A stretch of DNA of 64,000 bases from Ruegeria lacuscaerulensis (GTDB taxonomy: Bacteria > Pseudomonadota > Alphaproteobacteria > Rhodobacterales > Rhodobacteraceae). A model generated the notes under the pieces. That model worked only from the letters and a program-made list of their open reading frames with translations, had not been told where the DNA came from and did not search any database. Positions 17,429 through 26,953 of this stretch are shown in pieces. The DNA lies in assembly GCF_013034685.1 (NCBI RefSeq), contig NZ_WQGO01000008.1:62001-126000 (forward strand), given 5' to 3'. The position numbers and the translations under genes were made by a program. Within the stretch, counting starts at the first letter, position 1; each line of letters begins with the position of its first letter.

Positions 17429-17533
17429 GGTATGTCAAGTGGCAATCTATACGCTGCAACCAAGAGTGTGGAATTGCGCTGAAATTGCGAAAAGGCTAGG
17501 TCTGACTGAACAATTTCAACGACCGAGGTTTCA

Positions 17534-18208
17534 ATGACCGCAACGCTGATGTTCGACCTGGATGGTACGCTGATTGACAGCTTGCCCGATATCGCCGCAG
17601 CGGCGAACCGGATGCTGGGCGACGAAGGCAAACCCGCGCTGCCGCAGGACATCATCCAGAAATTCGTGGGCAACGGCCTGCCGAAACTGGTTGAGCGTGT
17701 GATGGGCCACTGCGACATACCGCTAGACCGCCACAGCGAATTGGCAAAACGAACTCTGGACTACTACGGGGCGGCCTCCAGTGCGCAGACCGTTGTCTAC
17801 CCGGGCGTACCGGAGGCTTTGGCCCAATTGCAGCAAATGGGCTGCGTACTTGGCATCTGCACCAACAAGCCCGAGGCCCCGGCTCGCCACATCCTGGACG
17901 CGCTAGGGCTGTCGCAATTTTTCGATACCGTTTTCGGCGGCGATACGCTGAACACCCGCAAACCCGACCCCGCCCATCTGCACGCCAGCTTTGACGCGAT
18001 CCCTCAAACCGGTCCGCGCTTGTTCATCGGCGACAGCGAGGTCGATGCGGAAACAGCGCAACGCGCAAAGGTTCCATTCCTGCTATTCACGAAAGGCTAT
18101 CGCAAATCATCGATTGACGAGATCCCCCACATGCTCAGCTATGACCAAGCGATAGAATTGCCGTCAGCGGTGAGGGCGTCGCTGACGATGTTGGAAGAAA
18201 CAGCCTGA
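17534..18208 (+). CDS. gph: Phosphoglycolate phosphatase
   Basis: A 224-residue HAD-superfamily phosphatase that removes phosphate from 2-phosphoglycolate, a by-product of DNA repair and, in autotrophs, photorespiration. The four HAD motifs are present: FDLDGTLIDS (nucleophile Asp), ICTNKPE (Thr), KPDPAHL (Lys) and FIGDSEVD (acidic pair). The cap domain between motifs I and II has the Gph-like GNGLPKLVERVMG. It is divergent from hemP and appears to be a single-gene unit. Confidence 0.9.
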   Translation: MTATLMFDLDGTLIDSLPDIAAAANRMLGDEGKPALPQDIIQKFVGNGLPKLVERVMGHCDIPLDRHSELAKRTLDYYGAASSAQTVVYPGVPEALAQLQQMGCVLGICTNKPEAPARHILDALGLSQFFDTVFGGDTLNTRKPDPAHLHASFDAIPQTGPRLFIGDSEVDAETAQRAKVPFLLFTKGYRKSSIDEIPHMLSYDQAIELPSAVRASLTMLEETA

Positions 18209-18386
18209 CCCGAAAATGAAGGGCCGGCCGAGGGGGAAAGTAGCCAGCCCCTCATCCGGGGAAGTGGATTGTCCTCGGTGTAACCTTGGATGAACTAGAG
18301 TTAACCGCCCGCGCCCTCCGAAGATATTGGGGGTTTCCCGTATTCGGCGAGACAGAGAATTTTCGTCGAAAATTCTTGTGCGTCAA
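18209..18386. repeat. Intergenic spacer with hairpins and repeat remnant
   Basis: It holds an imperfect stem GGGCCGGC (18221-18228) with GCCAGCCC (18243-18250) just after gph. A degraded copy of the 13494 repeat (CCCTCCGAAGATATTGGGGG, 18314-18333) follows. The perfect palindrome AGAATTTTCG-T-CGAAAATTCT (18356-18376) lies 10 bases beyond the stop of the convergent binding-protein gene and probably ends that transcript. The AATTTTCG/CGAAAATT palindrome is also a common roseobacter intergenic string, from memory. Confidence 0.5.
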
Positions 18387-19733
18387 TTATGCGCCCGGAT
18401 TGCACTTTCCTAACTGGCCACCAGAAAACATCGGATGCTGAGGGTCATATTCGACCTGCGCCCTTGGGGTAACATCGACGACTTCCAGCCTGTCATAAGG
18501 GTCGGTCGGGCTATCACGTCCCTGCACAACAAGTACGTCTTTGAAACACTGGTGATCCGCACCACGGTACCAGCTTGGCCCATTACCCAAACCGTCAAAC
18601 TCGAAATCTTCGAGAGCCTCGACAACGCCACATGGGTTGAAGGTCCCCGCCCGTTCGACGGCATCGGCATAGAGCAAAATCTGTGAATAGCCGGTCTGTG
18701 CCGCGATCGAAGGCGGGAAGCCATATGCTTCCTGAAATGACGACACGAACGCCTTGGTCCCCTTATCCTGAAGCTGCCAGTTCCAATTCATCGAACCCAG
18801 CACGCCCTTGATACTCGCACCCGCCCTCGCGGCCATGAGATCGGAAAGTACCGGGACGACAATCTTGAAATCCTTGCCATTCGCGACCTTGTCCAACAAA
18901 CCGAATTGCAACGCGCTGGCCAACGAATCCTCCAAGTTGGCACCATAGTGGTTCAGGATCAGAACATCCGCTCCCGAGTTTAGAATCGACGCGATATGTG
19001 TCGTAAATTCCGTCGATGTCAGAGTGGTTTTAACCCGATTGACTGTTTGCCATCCCAACGCTTCGGTCGAGGCAACAATCGCCTCTTCCTGGGACCAGCC
19101 CCAATTGTAGTCAGCACTCAGATGATAAGCACGGCGGTCCGTGCCCAGCTCAGCCGCCAAAACCGGAGCAAGGGAGGCACCCGTCATATAGGCATTGAAG
19201 TAATTGCGGAAACCATTGGCTTTCTTCTCCTTACCCGTGAGGTCATTTGTATGCGCCAGGCCAGCCATGAAGATCACGCCCGCGTCTTGGCACAGGTTCT
19301 GAACCGCAATGGCCTCGCCCGACGTCGACCCGCCATTCAGCATCACCGCGCCATCGGAATTTATCATTGCCTTGGCAGAAGAATGCGCCTTGGACGCCTT
19401 GCCTTCTGAATCTGCCACGACAAACGTGACTTTCTTGCCCAAAACACCATTCCCGGCCAGCGCCCGCGAGGAAAACGCGTTCAGGCACCCGCCATCTCCC
19501 TGGCCATTAAGATGCTCGACGGCCAGTTTCTGCCCGCGCAATTGGTCATTTCCTTCTTCCGAGAAGGGTCCTGACAAAGCCGCATTGAAGCCAAACGTAA
19601 CCGTGCTTCCGTTTGGTGCATTCGTGAAACCAGCAGAGGACGAAGTGGGAAAGATCATCGGCAACGCCAGGCCGGTGCTCGCTACGACTCCACCGGTCAG
19701 CGAGTAGCGACGTGTGACAGATTTGCTACTCAT
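18387..19733 (-). CDS. ABC transporter substrate-binding protein, Leu/Ile/Val type
   Basis: A 448-residue periplasmic binding protein of the branched-chain amino acid/amide class. The N-terminus carries a twin-arginine-like stretch (TRRYSLTGG) and a hydrophobic segment, so export may be by Tat. The mature part opens with VTFGFNAALSGPFSEEG, the usual first strand and ligand loop. Two cysteine pairs near the N- and C-terminus (GGCLNAF, HQCFKDV, GKCNPGA) suggest disulfides. No permease or ATPase gene is next to it, so it either serves a transporter encoded elsewhere or a non-transport role. The ligand is unknown. Confidence 0.82.
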   Translation of the reverse strand: MSSKSVTRRYSLTGGVVASTGLALPMIFPTSSSAGFTNAPNGSTVTFGFNAALSGPFSEEGNDQLRGQKLAVEHLNGQGDGGCLNAFSSRALAGNGVLGKKVTFVVADSEGKASKAHSSAKAMINSDGAVMLNGGSTSGEAIAVQNLCQDAGVIFMAGLAHTNDLTGKEKKANGFRNYFNAYMTGASLAPVLAAELGTDRRAYHLSADYNWGWSQEEAIVASTEALGWQTVNRVKTTLTSTEFTTHIASILNSGADVLILNHYGANLEDSLASALQFGLLDKVANGKDFKIVVPVLSDLMAARAGASIKGVLGSMNWNWQLQDKGTKAFVSSFQEAYGFPPSIAAQTGYSQILLYADAVERAGTFNPCGVVEALEDFEFDGLGNGPSWYRGADHQCFKDVLVVQGRDSPTDPYDRLEVVDVTPRAQVEYDPQHPMFSGGQLGKCNPGA

Positions 19734-20266
19734 CCACTCTTTCCATTCCCCGTGTCATGCCGTCAAACCTATCCAGTCACAGCCGAAACTGAGGGTAACC
19801 GTAGGGTTGTGCAAGAAAACAGTTTCAAAGCATCGGGCTTCAATCGCAACACACCTACGCCTATGACGACACATCGGGCCAGCAGGATTTTCTGATTGGA
19901 GCGCACCTATCACACTATTTCCATTGAAAATATCGAGGCTTACACCAACTGCCTTTCGCTTTGAGAAACGACGCCACGGCAGCCGTTTTGCTCAGATTTT
20001 AACGCGAGAGCCGCCATATCTGGGGCATAGAACGCATCTCTGATTAAGGCTTCTAAAGATACATTTCGATACTTTACAACCGTTTGTCTCCGACATTCGA
20101 CCAATAAGACACATGATTAGATGCACCGCTAGGATATATGTAATGTTAATTTTCGGTTCATGTACGATTGGTAGGATTTTTGGACTATTGAAGAATCGGT
20201 TGAGGCGAAAATACAATTCGTGCCATTAGCCAGTAAGTTGTTTTAACCAGTGTGGAACGGTAACTC
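19734..20266. other. Gene-free AT-richer spacer (533 bases)
   Basis: No convincing gene is seen. A 74-codon minus frame (19992-20216) has no ribosome site or family resemblance. The stretch is clearly richer in A+T than its neighbours and separates the outward-facing binding-protein and LuxR genes, so it contains both promoters. No strong palindrome was found. Confidence 0.6.
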
Positions 20267-21115
20267 ATGATTGGGGGGAAAGCTCATAGCGGTGCGTGGC
20301 TGCCAAACGCGCAACATGCCAGAGCGATCATCAATTTCATTCATTGGAGTCAGGGCGGTCTTGTATTGGACGCCGCGCTGAATGGTATTGCCGAAGCATT
20401 TGGCGCCGAATGCGCCGTAATCAGCCGTCTGTGGCTGAACAAGGGTTCTCATCGCGTTGCCGCCAGGGCTGACACCCGAGATCCTGCCCATTGCCGTCCT
20501 CTATTCCTGTCTTTCGCGAATGACGCGTTGGGGCCGTTTCGCAATATGCCCAAGCGGGCCTCGGTCTTTAGTCTGGTTGAAGATGGCGAAGACCCGAGCG
20601 ATCTTTCCCCCGTCCTGACCGAGTGGATTTCACATCGCAGCCTTTCGGACATTCTGTTTGTCTGTCTTGATCACCAGGGCGGTGAGATTGACTTCTTAGA
20701 GCTGCATTTCGGGCGCAACCCGGAACCGGGTTTCAAAGAGGCAATTGAACAAATTGCACCCCAATTGTCCGAAACATTCCAAAGTCGCCGTCCCGGTCTG
20801 GTAACCGAAGCGCTGTCGCGCCAGTCGGTTGCGACCATTCGGAAAAGTAGCACGGAAAACGTTGCGATTCTCAGCACCGACAACCCGACTGGCCTGACGC
20901 GGGCTGAGTGGCGGGTCTGTGTACTGGTATCTCGAGGATTGTCCTCGCAGGCTATTGGCGCCGAGTTGGACATTGGCGCTGCTACTGTCAGGACACACCT
21001 CAAGCATATCTATTCCAAAACAGGTCTGGACAACTTCCATATGCTGGCCCGTCGGCTAGTATCCGTTGAAGAGCGTGAAGCTCTGCATGGGAAGCAGCAT
21101 CAAGCAAGGGCTTAA
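20267..21115 (+). CDS. LuxR-family transcriptional regulator
   Basis: A 282-residue regulator. The C-terminal LuxR-type helix-turn-helix is at about residues 205-265 (LTRAEWRVCVLVSRGLSSQAI, then AATVRTHLKHIYSKTGL). The N-terminal 190 residues look like a GAF/PAS-type sensor rather than an autoinducer-binding domain, since the conserved Trp/Tyr/Asp set of LuxR/TraR is not evident. Its stop overlaps the prepilin peptidase start (TAATG), so the two are co-expressed beside the Tad pilus operon. Control of pilus genes is a reasonable inference. Confidence 0.82.
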   Translation: MIGGKAHSGAWLPNAQHARAIINFIHWSQGGLVLDAALNGIAEAFGAECAVISRLWLNKGSHRVAARADTRDPAHCRPLFLSFANDALGPFRNMPKRASVFSLVEDGEDPSDLSPVLTEWISHRSLSDILFVCLDHQGGEIDFLELHFGRNPEPGFKEAIEQIAPQLSETFQSRRPGLVTEALSRQSVATIRKSSTENVAILSTDNPTGLTRAEWRVCVLVSRGLSSQAIGAELDIGAATVRTHLKHIYSKTGLDNFHMLARRLVSVEEREALHGKQHQARA

Positions 21116-21594
21116 TGCCACAACTGGACTGGCAAAACTGGATCTCGCTTTGGCTGTTCGCACCTCTGTTCGTGGCAACGGCCTGGACCGATTTCACCCA
21201 GCTTCGCATCCCTAATCTGTATTGCCTGATTGGCCTAGGCCTATGCCTTGTCGCGGCCCCGTTTCTGGACTGGAATACTTTGCTGATCCGGCTGCTGATC
21301 GGCGCTGCATGTTTTGTGGTTTGCCTAGGGCTTTTTGCGCTGAACTGGTTGGGAGGTGGGGACGCCAAGATGTTGCCTGTTGTTTTTTTGGCCATGCCCC
21401 CAAGCGCCGTGCCATTGTATATGATTGTATTTTCCGCAGCCATGGCTCTTGGTTTGATCGGGATGTCGCTCTTTCGGCGCTACGCCAAGCGTTTATCCCC
21501 TAAATTTGAGTCGACAGCGCAATCACGAGAGTTTCCAATGGGCGTCGCCATAGGGGCGTCAGGCCTGGTCATGATTACGCTGTCTGTGTTTTAA
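21115..21594 (+). CDS. tadV: Prepilin peptidase TadV/CpaA
   Basis: A 159-residue A24-family aspartic membrane protease that cleaves the leader of Flp-type pilins. It has about four membrane spans. The two catalytic aspartates are in TDFTQLRIPN (near residue 24) and GGGDAKML (near residue 82). The short length without the N-terminal methylase domain matches TadV/CpaA. It is encoded opposite the rest of the Tad locus and just beyond tadC, overlapping the LuxR gene. Confidence 0.9.
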   Translation: MPQLDWQNWISLWLFAPLFVATAWTDFTQLRIPNLYCLIGLGLCLVAAPFLDWNTLLIRLLIGAACFVVCLGLFALNWLGGGDAKMLPVVFLAMPPSAVPLYMIVFSAAMALGLIGMSLFRRYAKRLSPKFESTAQSREFPMGVAIGASGLVMITLSVF

Positions 21595-21607
21595 TTGTCC
21601 TAGTCGC

Positions 21608-22597
21608 TTAGTTACCTGCTGCTAACGAGCTAGAATAGCGGATAACAACCGGGGCCAGGATCAATCCTGCAAGAGCCGGTAGCATCAACATTGCCATTAC
21701 GCCAGACATCTTGACCGGCAGCTTGTTTGCCATCTCTTGCGCTCTGAGTTCGCGTAGTTCCCGCATCTCGTCAGCGTATGTTTTCAATGCGGAAGCAAGT
21801 GGCACACCAAATCGCGTCGATTGCAGAACAACACTGACAAAGGAACTCATTTCTTCAATTCCGGTTCGGCGCGCCATGCGCATTAAGGCTGCATCACGGT
21901 CACGGCCCGCTTGAATTTCACTCAGAGCAACTAGAATTTCTTCCGACAATTCTGGCGAAACAAGCTGCAACTCTACCGCCACTTTTAGCAAAGCCTGATC
22001 GAACCCCATTCCAGCCTCGACACCAATCTGAAGCAAGTCCAGCATATTTGGGAAAGCGTTTTCCATCAAACGGCGGCGTTCTTTGATACGCGAGTTCATC
22101 CAAAGCTGCGGAACGAAGAAGCCAATGGCACAAAGGATCACGACATTGCGTAGGATAGAAAGCACATCCAGCCCAGACACATAGTCTGCGATCCGCGCCC
22201 CAATGCTCGTCGGAAGTTGCCAACTCAATAACGCCAAAAAGATCATGGGCAAAGACGTCGCTAGCGCCAGGCGAACTGCATAGTATCCTGCTATCGCGTT
22301 CTTGCCACGAAATCCAGATTGCGCCAACACCTGCCCCACTTCGAATCGCAGGTTGGCATCAGCGGGTATTAAGGCTGCAGTCAGACCAGTTGGAGCTGGG
22401 TCTTCACCTCTATCGATATTGACGCGTGCCAAGTTTTGCCTCGGTCGGCTTGGCACCATACGGTCTGCTGCCGACGAGCGCTCGTTCAGCGAAGACGAAA
22501 TACCAAAGAAAGCAATGAACGCCCCGGCAATCACTAGAAGAAAAATCAAAGCTTGAAGGGCAAACTCATTTTGCAGCAAAGAGTCTAAAAGTTGCAT
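21608..22597 (-). CDS. tadC: TadC, Tad pilus inner-membrane platform protein
   Basis: A 329-residue type II secretion F-domain protein. One N-terminal membrane span (FALQALIFLLVIAGAFIAFFG) is followed by two central spans. The T2SF cytoplasmic domain contains AFPNMLDLLQIGVEAGMGFDQAL and a C-terminal pair of spans. It forms the inner-membrane platform with TadB. It is the last gene of the minus-strand Tad operon, 12 bases after tadB, with AAGGAG before the ATG. Confidence 0.9.
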   Translation of the reverse strand: MQLLDSLLQNEFALQALIFLLVIAGAFIAFFGISSSLNERSSAADRMVPSRPRQNLARVNIDRGEDPAPTGLTAALIPADANLRFEVGQVLAQSGFRGKNAIAGYYAVRLALATSLPMIFLALLSWQLPTSIGARIADYVSGLDVLSILRNVVILCAIGFFVPQLWMNSRIKERRRLMENAFPNMLDLLQIGVEAGMGFDQALLKVAVELQLVSPELSEEILVALSEIQAGRDRDAALMRMARRTGIEEMSSFVSVVLQSTRFGVPLASALKTYADEMRELRELRAQEMANKLPVKMSGVMAMLMLPALAGLILAPVVIRYSSSLAAGN

Positions 22598-22609
22598 CGC
22601 AAACGCTCC

Positions 22610-23635
22610 TTATATCCGGAAATTCACGAGTTTGAACATAACGATGGCGTTCAGGACAATCGCAGCTGCGATAACTCCCATCACCGGCCAAAAAGACGGT
22701 GCGTCCATTACATCTCCGTAGTAAGACGGCGACAAGATCGTCATGGCCACCGCAATCACCACCGGAATAGACGATAGAATGTAAGCTGTCATACGCCCTT
22801 CGGCTGAGATGGCCTTGATCTTACGGCGCAAAGACATGCGCGCTCGGATCACCTGGGCGAGGGTCTTAAGGATTCCGGCTAGATCGCCGCCGGAACCATG
22901 CTGCATCATTAAAGCAACCGCCAGATATCGGACGTCTTCCTCGTCAACTCGATCAGCCATATTTTTCATCGCCTCGGTCAATTCCTCGCCAAAGGCTACC
23001 TGATCGACAACGAGACCGAACTCTGTTCCAATAGGATCAGGCATTTCTTCAGAAACGCTCTGAAGTGTCGTGTTTAACGGATGACCAACTTTTAGACCTC
23101 TCGACATCAAATCCAACGCGTCGGGCAGTTGCTTAATCAATGCTGCCTTTTGCCGTCTCAGCGCGGATCCGAGAAAAATCAAAGGAGCGATTATGAACAA
23201 GAGGATAGAAATCGGGATGACCTGAAGTGGATTTGCAACCATTGTGCCACCGATGGCACTAATCAGAAACGCAACACCACACCCGATCAGAAACATTTCC
23301 GGAACCATGTTCAACCCAGCTGCCTTCAAAGCGGCCGGCAAATCACCCACAAAGGGAAACTTGCGCAGGATTGGGCGCGTCTCCTGAGGTTTGAGAAGGT
23401 TGAGAACATCTTCGCCAGTCTTGCCTTCGTTCAGCATCTGAATACGGCGGTTTATCGCTTCTTCCCGGTTTTCACCGCGACGGGAAAACTGACGAATACC
23501 TTCAAAAGCGATAAGAGCGCCAAGAAAAATCACTAGTGCGATAATAAAGCGGACATCAAACCCGGCGACTTCCATTTCGGGGCCGACGATCGTGCTTAGA
23601 TCCAGGTTTTCTATAAAAGCGCGAAGCTGTTCCAT
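22610..23635 (-). CDS. tadB: TadB, Tad pilus inner-membrane platform protein
   Basis: A 341-residue T2SF protein and partner of TadC. It has an N-terminal span (DVRFIIALVIFLGALIAFEG), a double span near residues 120-160, the platform domain KQLPDALDLMSRGLKVGHPL, and C-terminal spans. AAGGAGG precedes the ATG. It lies 14 bases downstream of the cpaF stop and 12 bases upstream of tadC. Confidence 0.9.
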   Translation of the reverse strand: MEQLRAFIENLDLSTIVGPEMEVAGFDVRFIIALVIFLGALIAFEGIRQFSRRGENREEAINRRIQMLNEGKTGEDVLNLLKPQETRPILRKFPFVGDLPAALKAAGLNMVPEMFLIGCGVAFLISAIGGTMVANPLQVIPISILLFIIAPLIFLGSALRRQKAALIKQLPDALDLMSRGLKVGHPLNTTLQSVSEEMPDPIGTEFGLVVDQVAFGEELTEAMKNMADRVDEEDVRYLAVALMMQHGSGGDLAGILKTLAQVIRARMSLRRKIKAISAEGRMTAYILSSIPVVIAVAMTILSPSYYGDVMDAPSFWPVMGVIAAAIVLNAIVMFKLVNFRI

Positions 23636-23649
23636 ACCGCTGGCCCTCC

Positions 23650-25047
23650 TTAGTTGAACTGGATCGAGGACATGTCGATCCCGGCAGCGGCCAGAGCATC
23701 GCTGGACTTCGGACGGATGCCGGTCGGCATAAAGCGACCCTTAACCTTGCCGTTCTCGTCCTTGCCTTCGCGTTTGAAGACAAAAATGTCTTGCATGGTG
23801 ACGATTTCGCCCTCCATACCAGTGACTTCGGCGATCGAGGTTACGCGGCGGGTACCATCGGACAGGCGGTTCAGCTGCAACACGAAGTGAATGGCCGAGG
23901 CAATAGTTGCACGAATGGCCGAGTGCGGCAGCTCCATACCACCCATCTGAACCATCTGTTCAACACGAGACAGGGCGTCCCGAGGGCTGTTGGCGTGGAC
24001 CGTAGTCATTGAACCATCGTGGCCAGTGTTCATCGCCTGCAGCATGTCGAACGCCTCAGAACCGCGCACTTCGCCCACCACGATGCGATCAGGGCGCATC
24101 CGCAGAGCGTTGCGGACCAGATCACGCTGTGCAACGGCACCGGTTCCGTCCAGACCTGCCGGGCGGGTTTCCATACGCAGTACATGTTCCTGCTGCAGCT
24201 GCAATTCGGCCGCGTCTTCGATGGTCACGATGCGTTCGCTCCCACCTATATAGGTTGAAAGTGCATTCAGCATCGTGGTCTTACCAGAGCCGGTGCCACC
24301 CGAGATCAGAATGTTCATCTTGGCCTCGACCAGACCGCGCAGCAGCGACGCCGCGCTATCATTCAACGCGCCATTGTTCACAAGGCGCTGCATAGTCAGA
24401 GGCACGCGGGCAAACTTACGGATAGACAGCGCGGGCCCGTCCAGCGCACAAGGCCGGATGATCGCATTCACACGGCTGCCATCCTCAAGACGCGCATCCA
24501 CCCAAGGTTGACGTTCGTCGATACGGCGACCAACGCGGCTGACGATCTTGTCGATGATACGCAACAGGTGACGTTCATCACGGAACCGAGCCGGGGTTTT
24601 CTCAAGAATACCGGCGCGTTCTACGAAAATCTGCTGATGGCCGTTCACAAGGATATCGTTGATTGTCGGATCGGCCAGCAAAGGTTCAAGCGGGCCAAGG
24701 CCCAGAACCTCATGCATCAGCTCTTCGACCAGTTGTTTGACCTCTTCGCTGCGCATGGCGCGGCCTTCGTGGCGCAACAGCTCGGTGGCATGTTTGCCGA
24801 TCTCACCGCGCAGCGTGTCTTCTTCAACCTTGTCGATCACCGCCAGGTTCAACTTGTCCAGCAGCGAATTGTGCATCCGCGCTTTCAGGTCGATGCGATC
24901 CATCTCTCTGGCGTGCTTGGTCGCCTTTTTCTCGGCTTCAAACACAACCGTATCCGAAGCTTTTTCAGAAACCTGCTTCGTTTCCAGCGGAACGACCTTC
25001 GCGGCGTTCGAAGTTGTGCGACCTGTCCTGTCAAATTCACGAAACAT
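23650..25047 (-). CDS. cpaF: CpaF/TadA pilus assembly ATPase
   Basis: A 465-residue secretion ATPase of the VirB11/GspE class that powers Tad pilus assembly. An N-terminal helical domain is followed by the RecA-like core: Walker [16 protein letters not shown], the Asp box region [11 protein letters not shown], the Walker B region RIVVGEVRG, and the His box [14 protein letters not shown]. Length and order match CpaF. The ATG follows an AAAGG site. It sits between cpaE and tadB in the operon. Confidence 0.93.
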   Translation of the reverse strand: MFREFDRTGRTTSNAAKVVPLETKQVSEKASDTVVFEAEKKATKHAREMDRIDLKARMHNSLLDKLNLAVIDKVEEDTLRGEIGKHATELLRHEGRAMRSEEVKQLVEELMHEVLGLGPLEPLLADPTINDILVNGHQQIFVERAGILEKTPARFRDERHLLRIIDKIVSRVGRRIDERQPWVDARLEDGSRVNAIIRPCALDGPALSIRKFARVPLTMQRLVNNGALNDSAASLLRGLVEAKMNILISGGTGSGKTTMLNALSTYIGGSERIVTIEDAAELQLQQEHVLRMETRPAGLDGTGAVAQRDLVRNALRMRPDRIVVGEVRGSEAFDMLQAMNTGHDGSMTTVHANSPRDALSRVEQMVQMGGMELPHSAIRATIASAIHFVLQLNRLSDGTRRVTSIAEVTGMEGEIVTMQDIFVFKREGKDENGKVKGRFMPTGIRPKSSDALAAAGIDMSSIQFN

Positions 25048-25094
25048 GTTCTTAAACCTTTACTACTTTTTACTTCACGTCTGCGGATATACGG

Positions 25095-26300
25095 TTACGA
25101 GTTGCCAACACGCGGCGGCATGGCAGCGCGGGCATCATCGGCCAGTTTCTTGATCGCCCGCGTTGCAGGCGCACGGTTGGAAACATCTTGCAACGGGATG
25201 CCTCGGTCCACCGATTCACGGACCGTGCGGTCGTCCTTGGGCACCCAATGGGCAAAATCCTGTTCCAGCAACTTGGCCGCTGCGCGGTGATGAGCTGCGG
25301 GCAGCAGAGGTTTCTTTTCAAGGCTCGCCACAAGTTGGATATCGATGGCGGGGTTCTCGCTTTGATAGAAATCCATCAATTTGCGGGCCGATCGCACCGA
25401 CGGGACGGCGACATCCGTCACCAGATACAGTCTGTCGGCCTGCGTCAGCACCGGAGTGATCCATTCCACCAGCGCCCGTGGCAGGTCGACGACCACATAA
25501 TCATGGGTCCGCTTCAGGTTATCCAGAATAGCCGTGATCTGGTCTTCCTGAATGGCCGACAGCGGGCCATAGCGCGAGGGTGCGGCCAGAACGTCGACAC
25601 CGCAGGGTGCCTTGACCATGGCCTGTTCCAAAAACGCACCGTCTGGGATGCTTTCATCCATCGCCATGCGCCACATCGCGTCGCTTTCTTCCACGTCCAT
25701 CAGCGCCGCGATCGACCCGAACTGGAAATCCAGATCCACAACCGCAACCTCATTGGTCGCTTTCTTCTTGAAGAAACCCTCCTTGGCCTGCAACTCGTTT
25801 GCCATATTCGCAGCCACCAGCGAGGACCCAACCCCGCCACGCGACTTGGCAACCGCAATCACCTTGCCGAGAGTTGCATGTCCACTCCAAACGGTGGGCA
25901 GTTGCGCCTGACGGCGGTTGCGGATCGCATCCACCTGCGGCACGATCTCTTCGTTGATGGCATTTCGGGGCAATACCTCGTCCACGCCCAGTTTCGTAAG
26001 CTGCCGCGCTTTTTCCAGCGGTAGATCTTCGGGGGCCAGCGCGATGATAATGGCATTGGGCATCCGCGCATCGCAGATATTCTGCGCCGTCTTCAACGCA
26101 CCATCGGCGTCATCTTCGACATCGAACAGGACAACATCATGCAAAGACGCAAGGTTTGCGGCCTTTCCATTGACGCCGGACACCGTTTCTTTCCGACCGG
26201 TAAAGCTGCAATTCTCCTGATCCGCCAGAGATCCTTCGATGGCCGAGTAAATCTCTTCATCGGGCGAAATCAAAAACACTGAAATCTGCTTGGAATTCAT
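25095..26300 (-). CDS. cpaE: CpaE/TadZ, pilus-localising ParA/MinD-like protein
   Basis: A 401-residue protein with an atypical N-terminal receiver-like domain (about residues 5-130) and a MinD-like domain. The Walker A region reads AKSRGGVGSSLVAANMANEL: the usual final Lys-Thr is replaced by Ser-Ser, as in TadZ proteins that bind but may not hydrolyse ATP well. It directs Tad machinery to a cell pole. Strong GGAG before the ATG; 11-base gap from the upstream TadE gene. Confidence 0.88.
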   Translation of the reverse strand: MNSKQISVFLISPDEEIYSAIEGSLADQENCSFTGRKETVSGVNGKAANLASLHDVVLFDVEDDADGALKTAQNICDARMPNAIIIALAPEDLPLEKARQLTKLGVDEVLPRNAINEEIVPQVDAIRNRRQAQLPTVWSGHATLGKVIAVAKSRGGVGSSLVAANMANELQAKEGFFKKKATNEVAVVDLDFQFGSIAALMDVEESDAMWRMAMDESIPDGAFLEQAMVKAPCGVDVLAAPSRYGPLSAIQEDQITAILDNLKRTHDYVVVDLPRALVEWITPVLTQADRLYLVTDVAVPSVRSARKLMDFYQSENPAIDIQLVASLEKKPLLPAAHHRAAAKLLEQDFAHWVPKDDRTVRESVDRGIPLQDVSNRAPATRAIKKLADDARAAMPPRVGNS

Positions 26301-26311
26301 TATCTTACTCC

Positions 26312-26953
26312 TTACTCTACCGCCCCGACAGCCAGGTCTTCGGCAGGAACCGAAGTGCTCATCGCGGGAAGGGAAATACTGTTCGGGGTATTGGACGTGA
26401 CCGCCGGATTGCCCGAGGCCAACGCAGCCAGACCAGCCAGCGGCATTACGAAATTGAAATCGACACCGATCAAATCAGCCGTCACGACCGGGGTATAGGG
26501 ACCACCTAGGAATCCCAGACGGGCATCATGTGAATAAGTGAACTGTACATTCGCAGGTCCTGTGCCCGGCGGCAACAGAGGACCGATCTGGTTCCAGATG
26601 CGCGCGCCGTACGGGGTCGAAGTATCCAGCGTGCACGGCGCCGGAAGATTGGGGACAGCGCAAATGCCACCATTGCTTCGGCACAAGGCCCCAAAACGGG
26701 TATTCGCATCTCCACCAGGGCCCAGTGTGTGAGTTGCCGGCAACGCTCCACATTGCGGTGGGCCAACCGTCGCCAAACGGGCAGCGGTGTGCATCGCTTT
26801 TTGCGACGCCGTCGTCGACCAGTAAAGACGCCCGTAGTCTACGACCCCGAAAATCAGGAACAGAAAAAGCGGGATGACGATTGCCAACTCGACCAAAGCG
26901 GCACCACGCTGATTGCGGGCAAACGCTTGTAGGATATGAAGAACCTGGTTCAT
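26312..26953 (-). CDS. tadE: TadE-like pseudopilin (second copy)
   Basis: A 213-residue protein with the TadE N-terminus: a short basic leader, RGAALVELAIVIPLFLFLIF and then a tyrosine-containing VDYGRLYW. Prepilin peptidase would cut before ALVE. The rest is a secreted domain with several cysteines (PPQCGAL, LCRSNGGICAV, PCTLD), probably disulfide bonded. Its ATG overlaps the stop of the upstream TadE gene by four bases. Confidence 0.85.
   Translation of the reverse strand: MNQVLHILQAFARNQRGAALVELAIVIPLFLFLIFGVVDYGRLYWSTTASQKAMHTAARLATVGPPQCGALPATHTLGPGGDANTRFGALCRSNGGICAVPNLPAPCTLDTSTPYGARIWNQIGPLLPPGTGPANVQFTYSHDARLGFLGGPYTPVVTADLIGVDFNFVMPLAGLAALASGNPAVTSNTPNSISLPAMSTSVPAEDLAVGAVE

Noticed and set aside
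19992..20216. A 74-codon minus frame in the AT-richer spacer
   Set aside because: No ribosome site, no family features, and placed in a likely promoter region.
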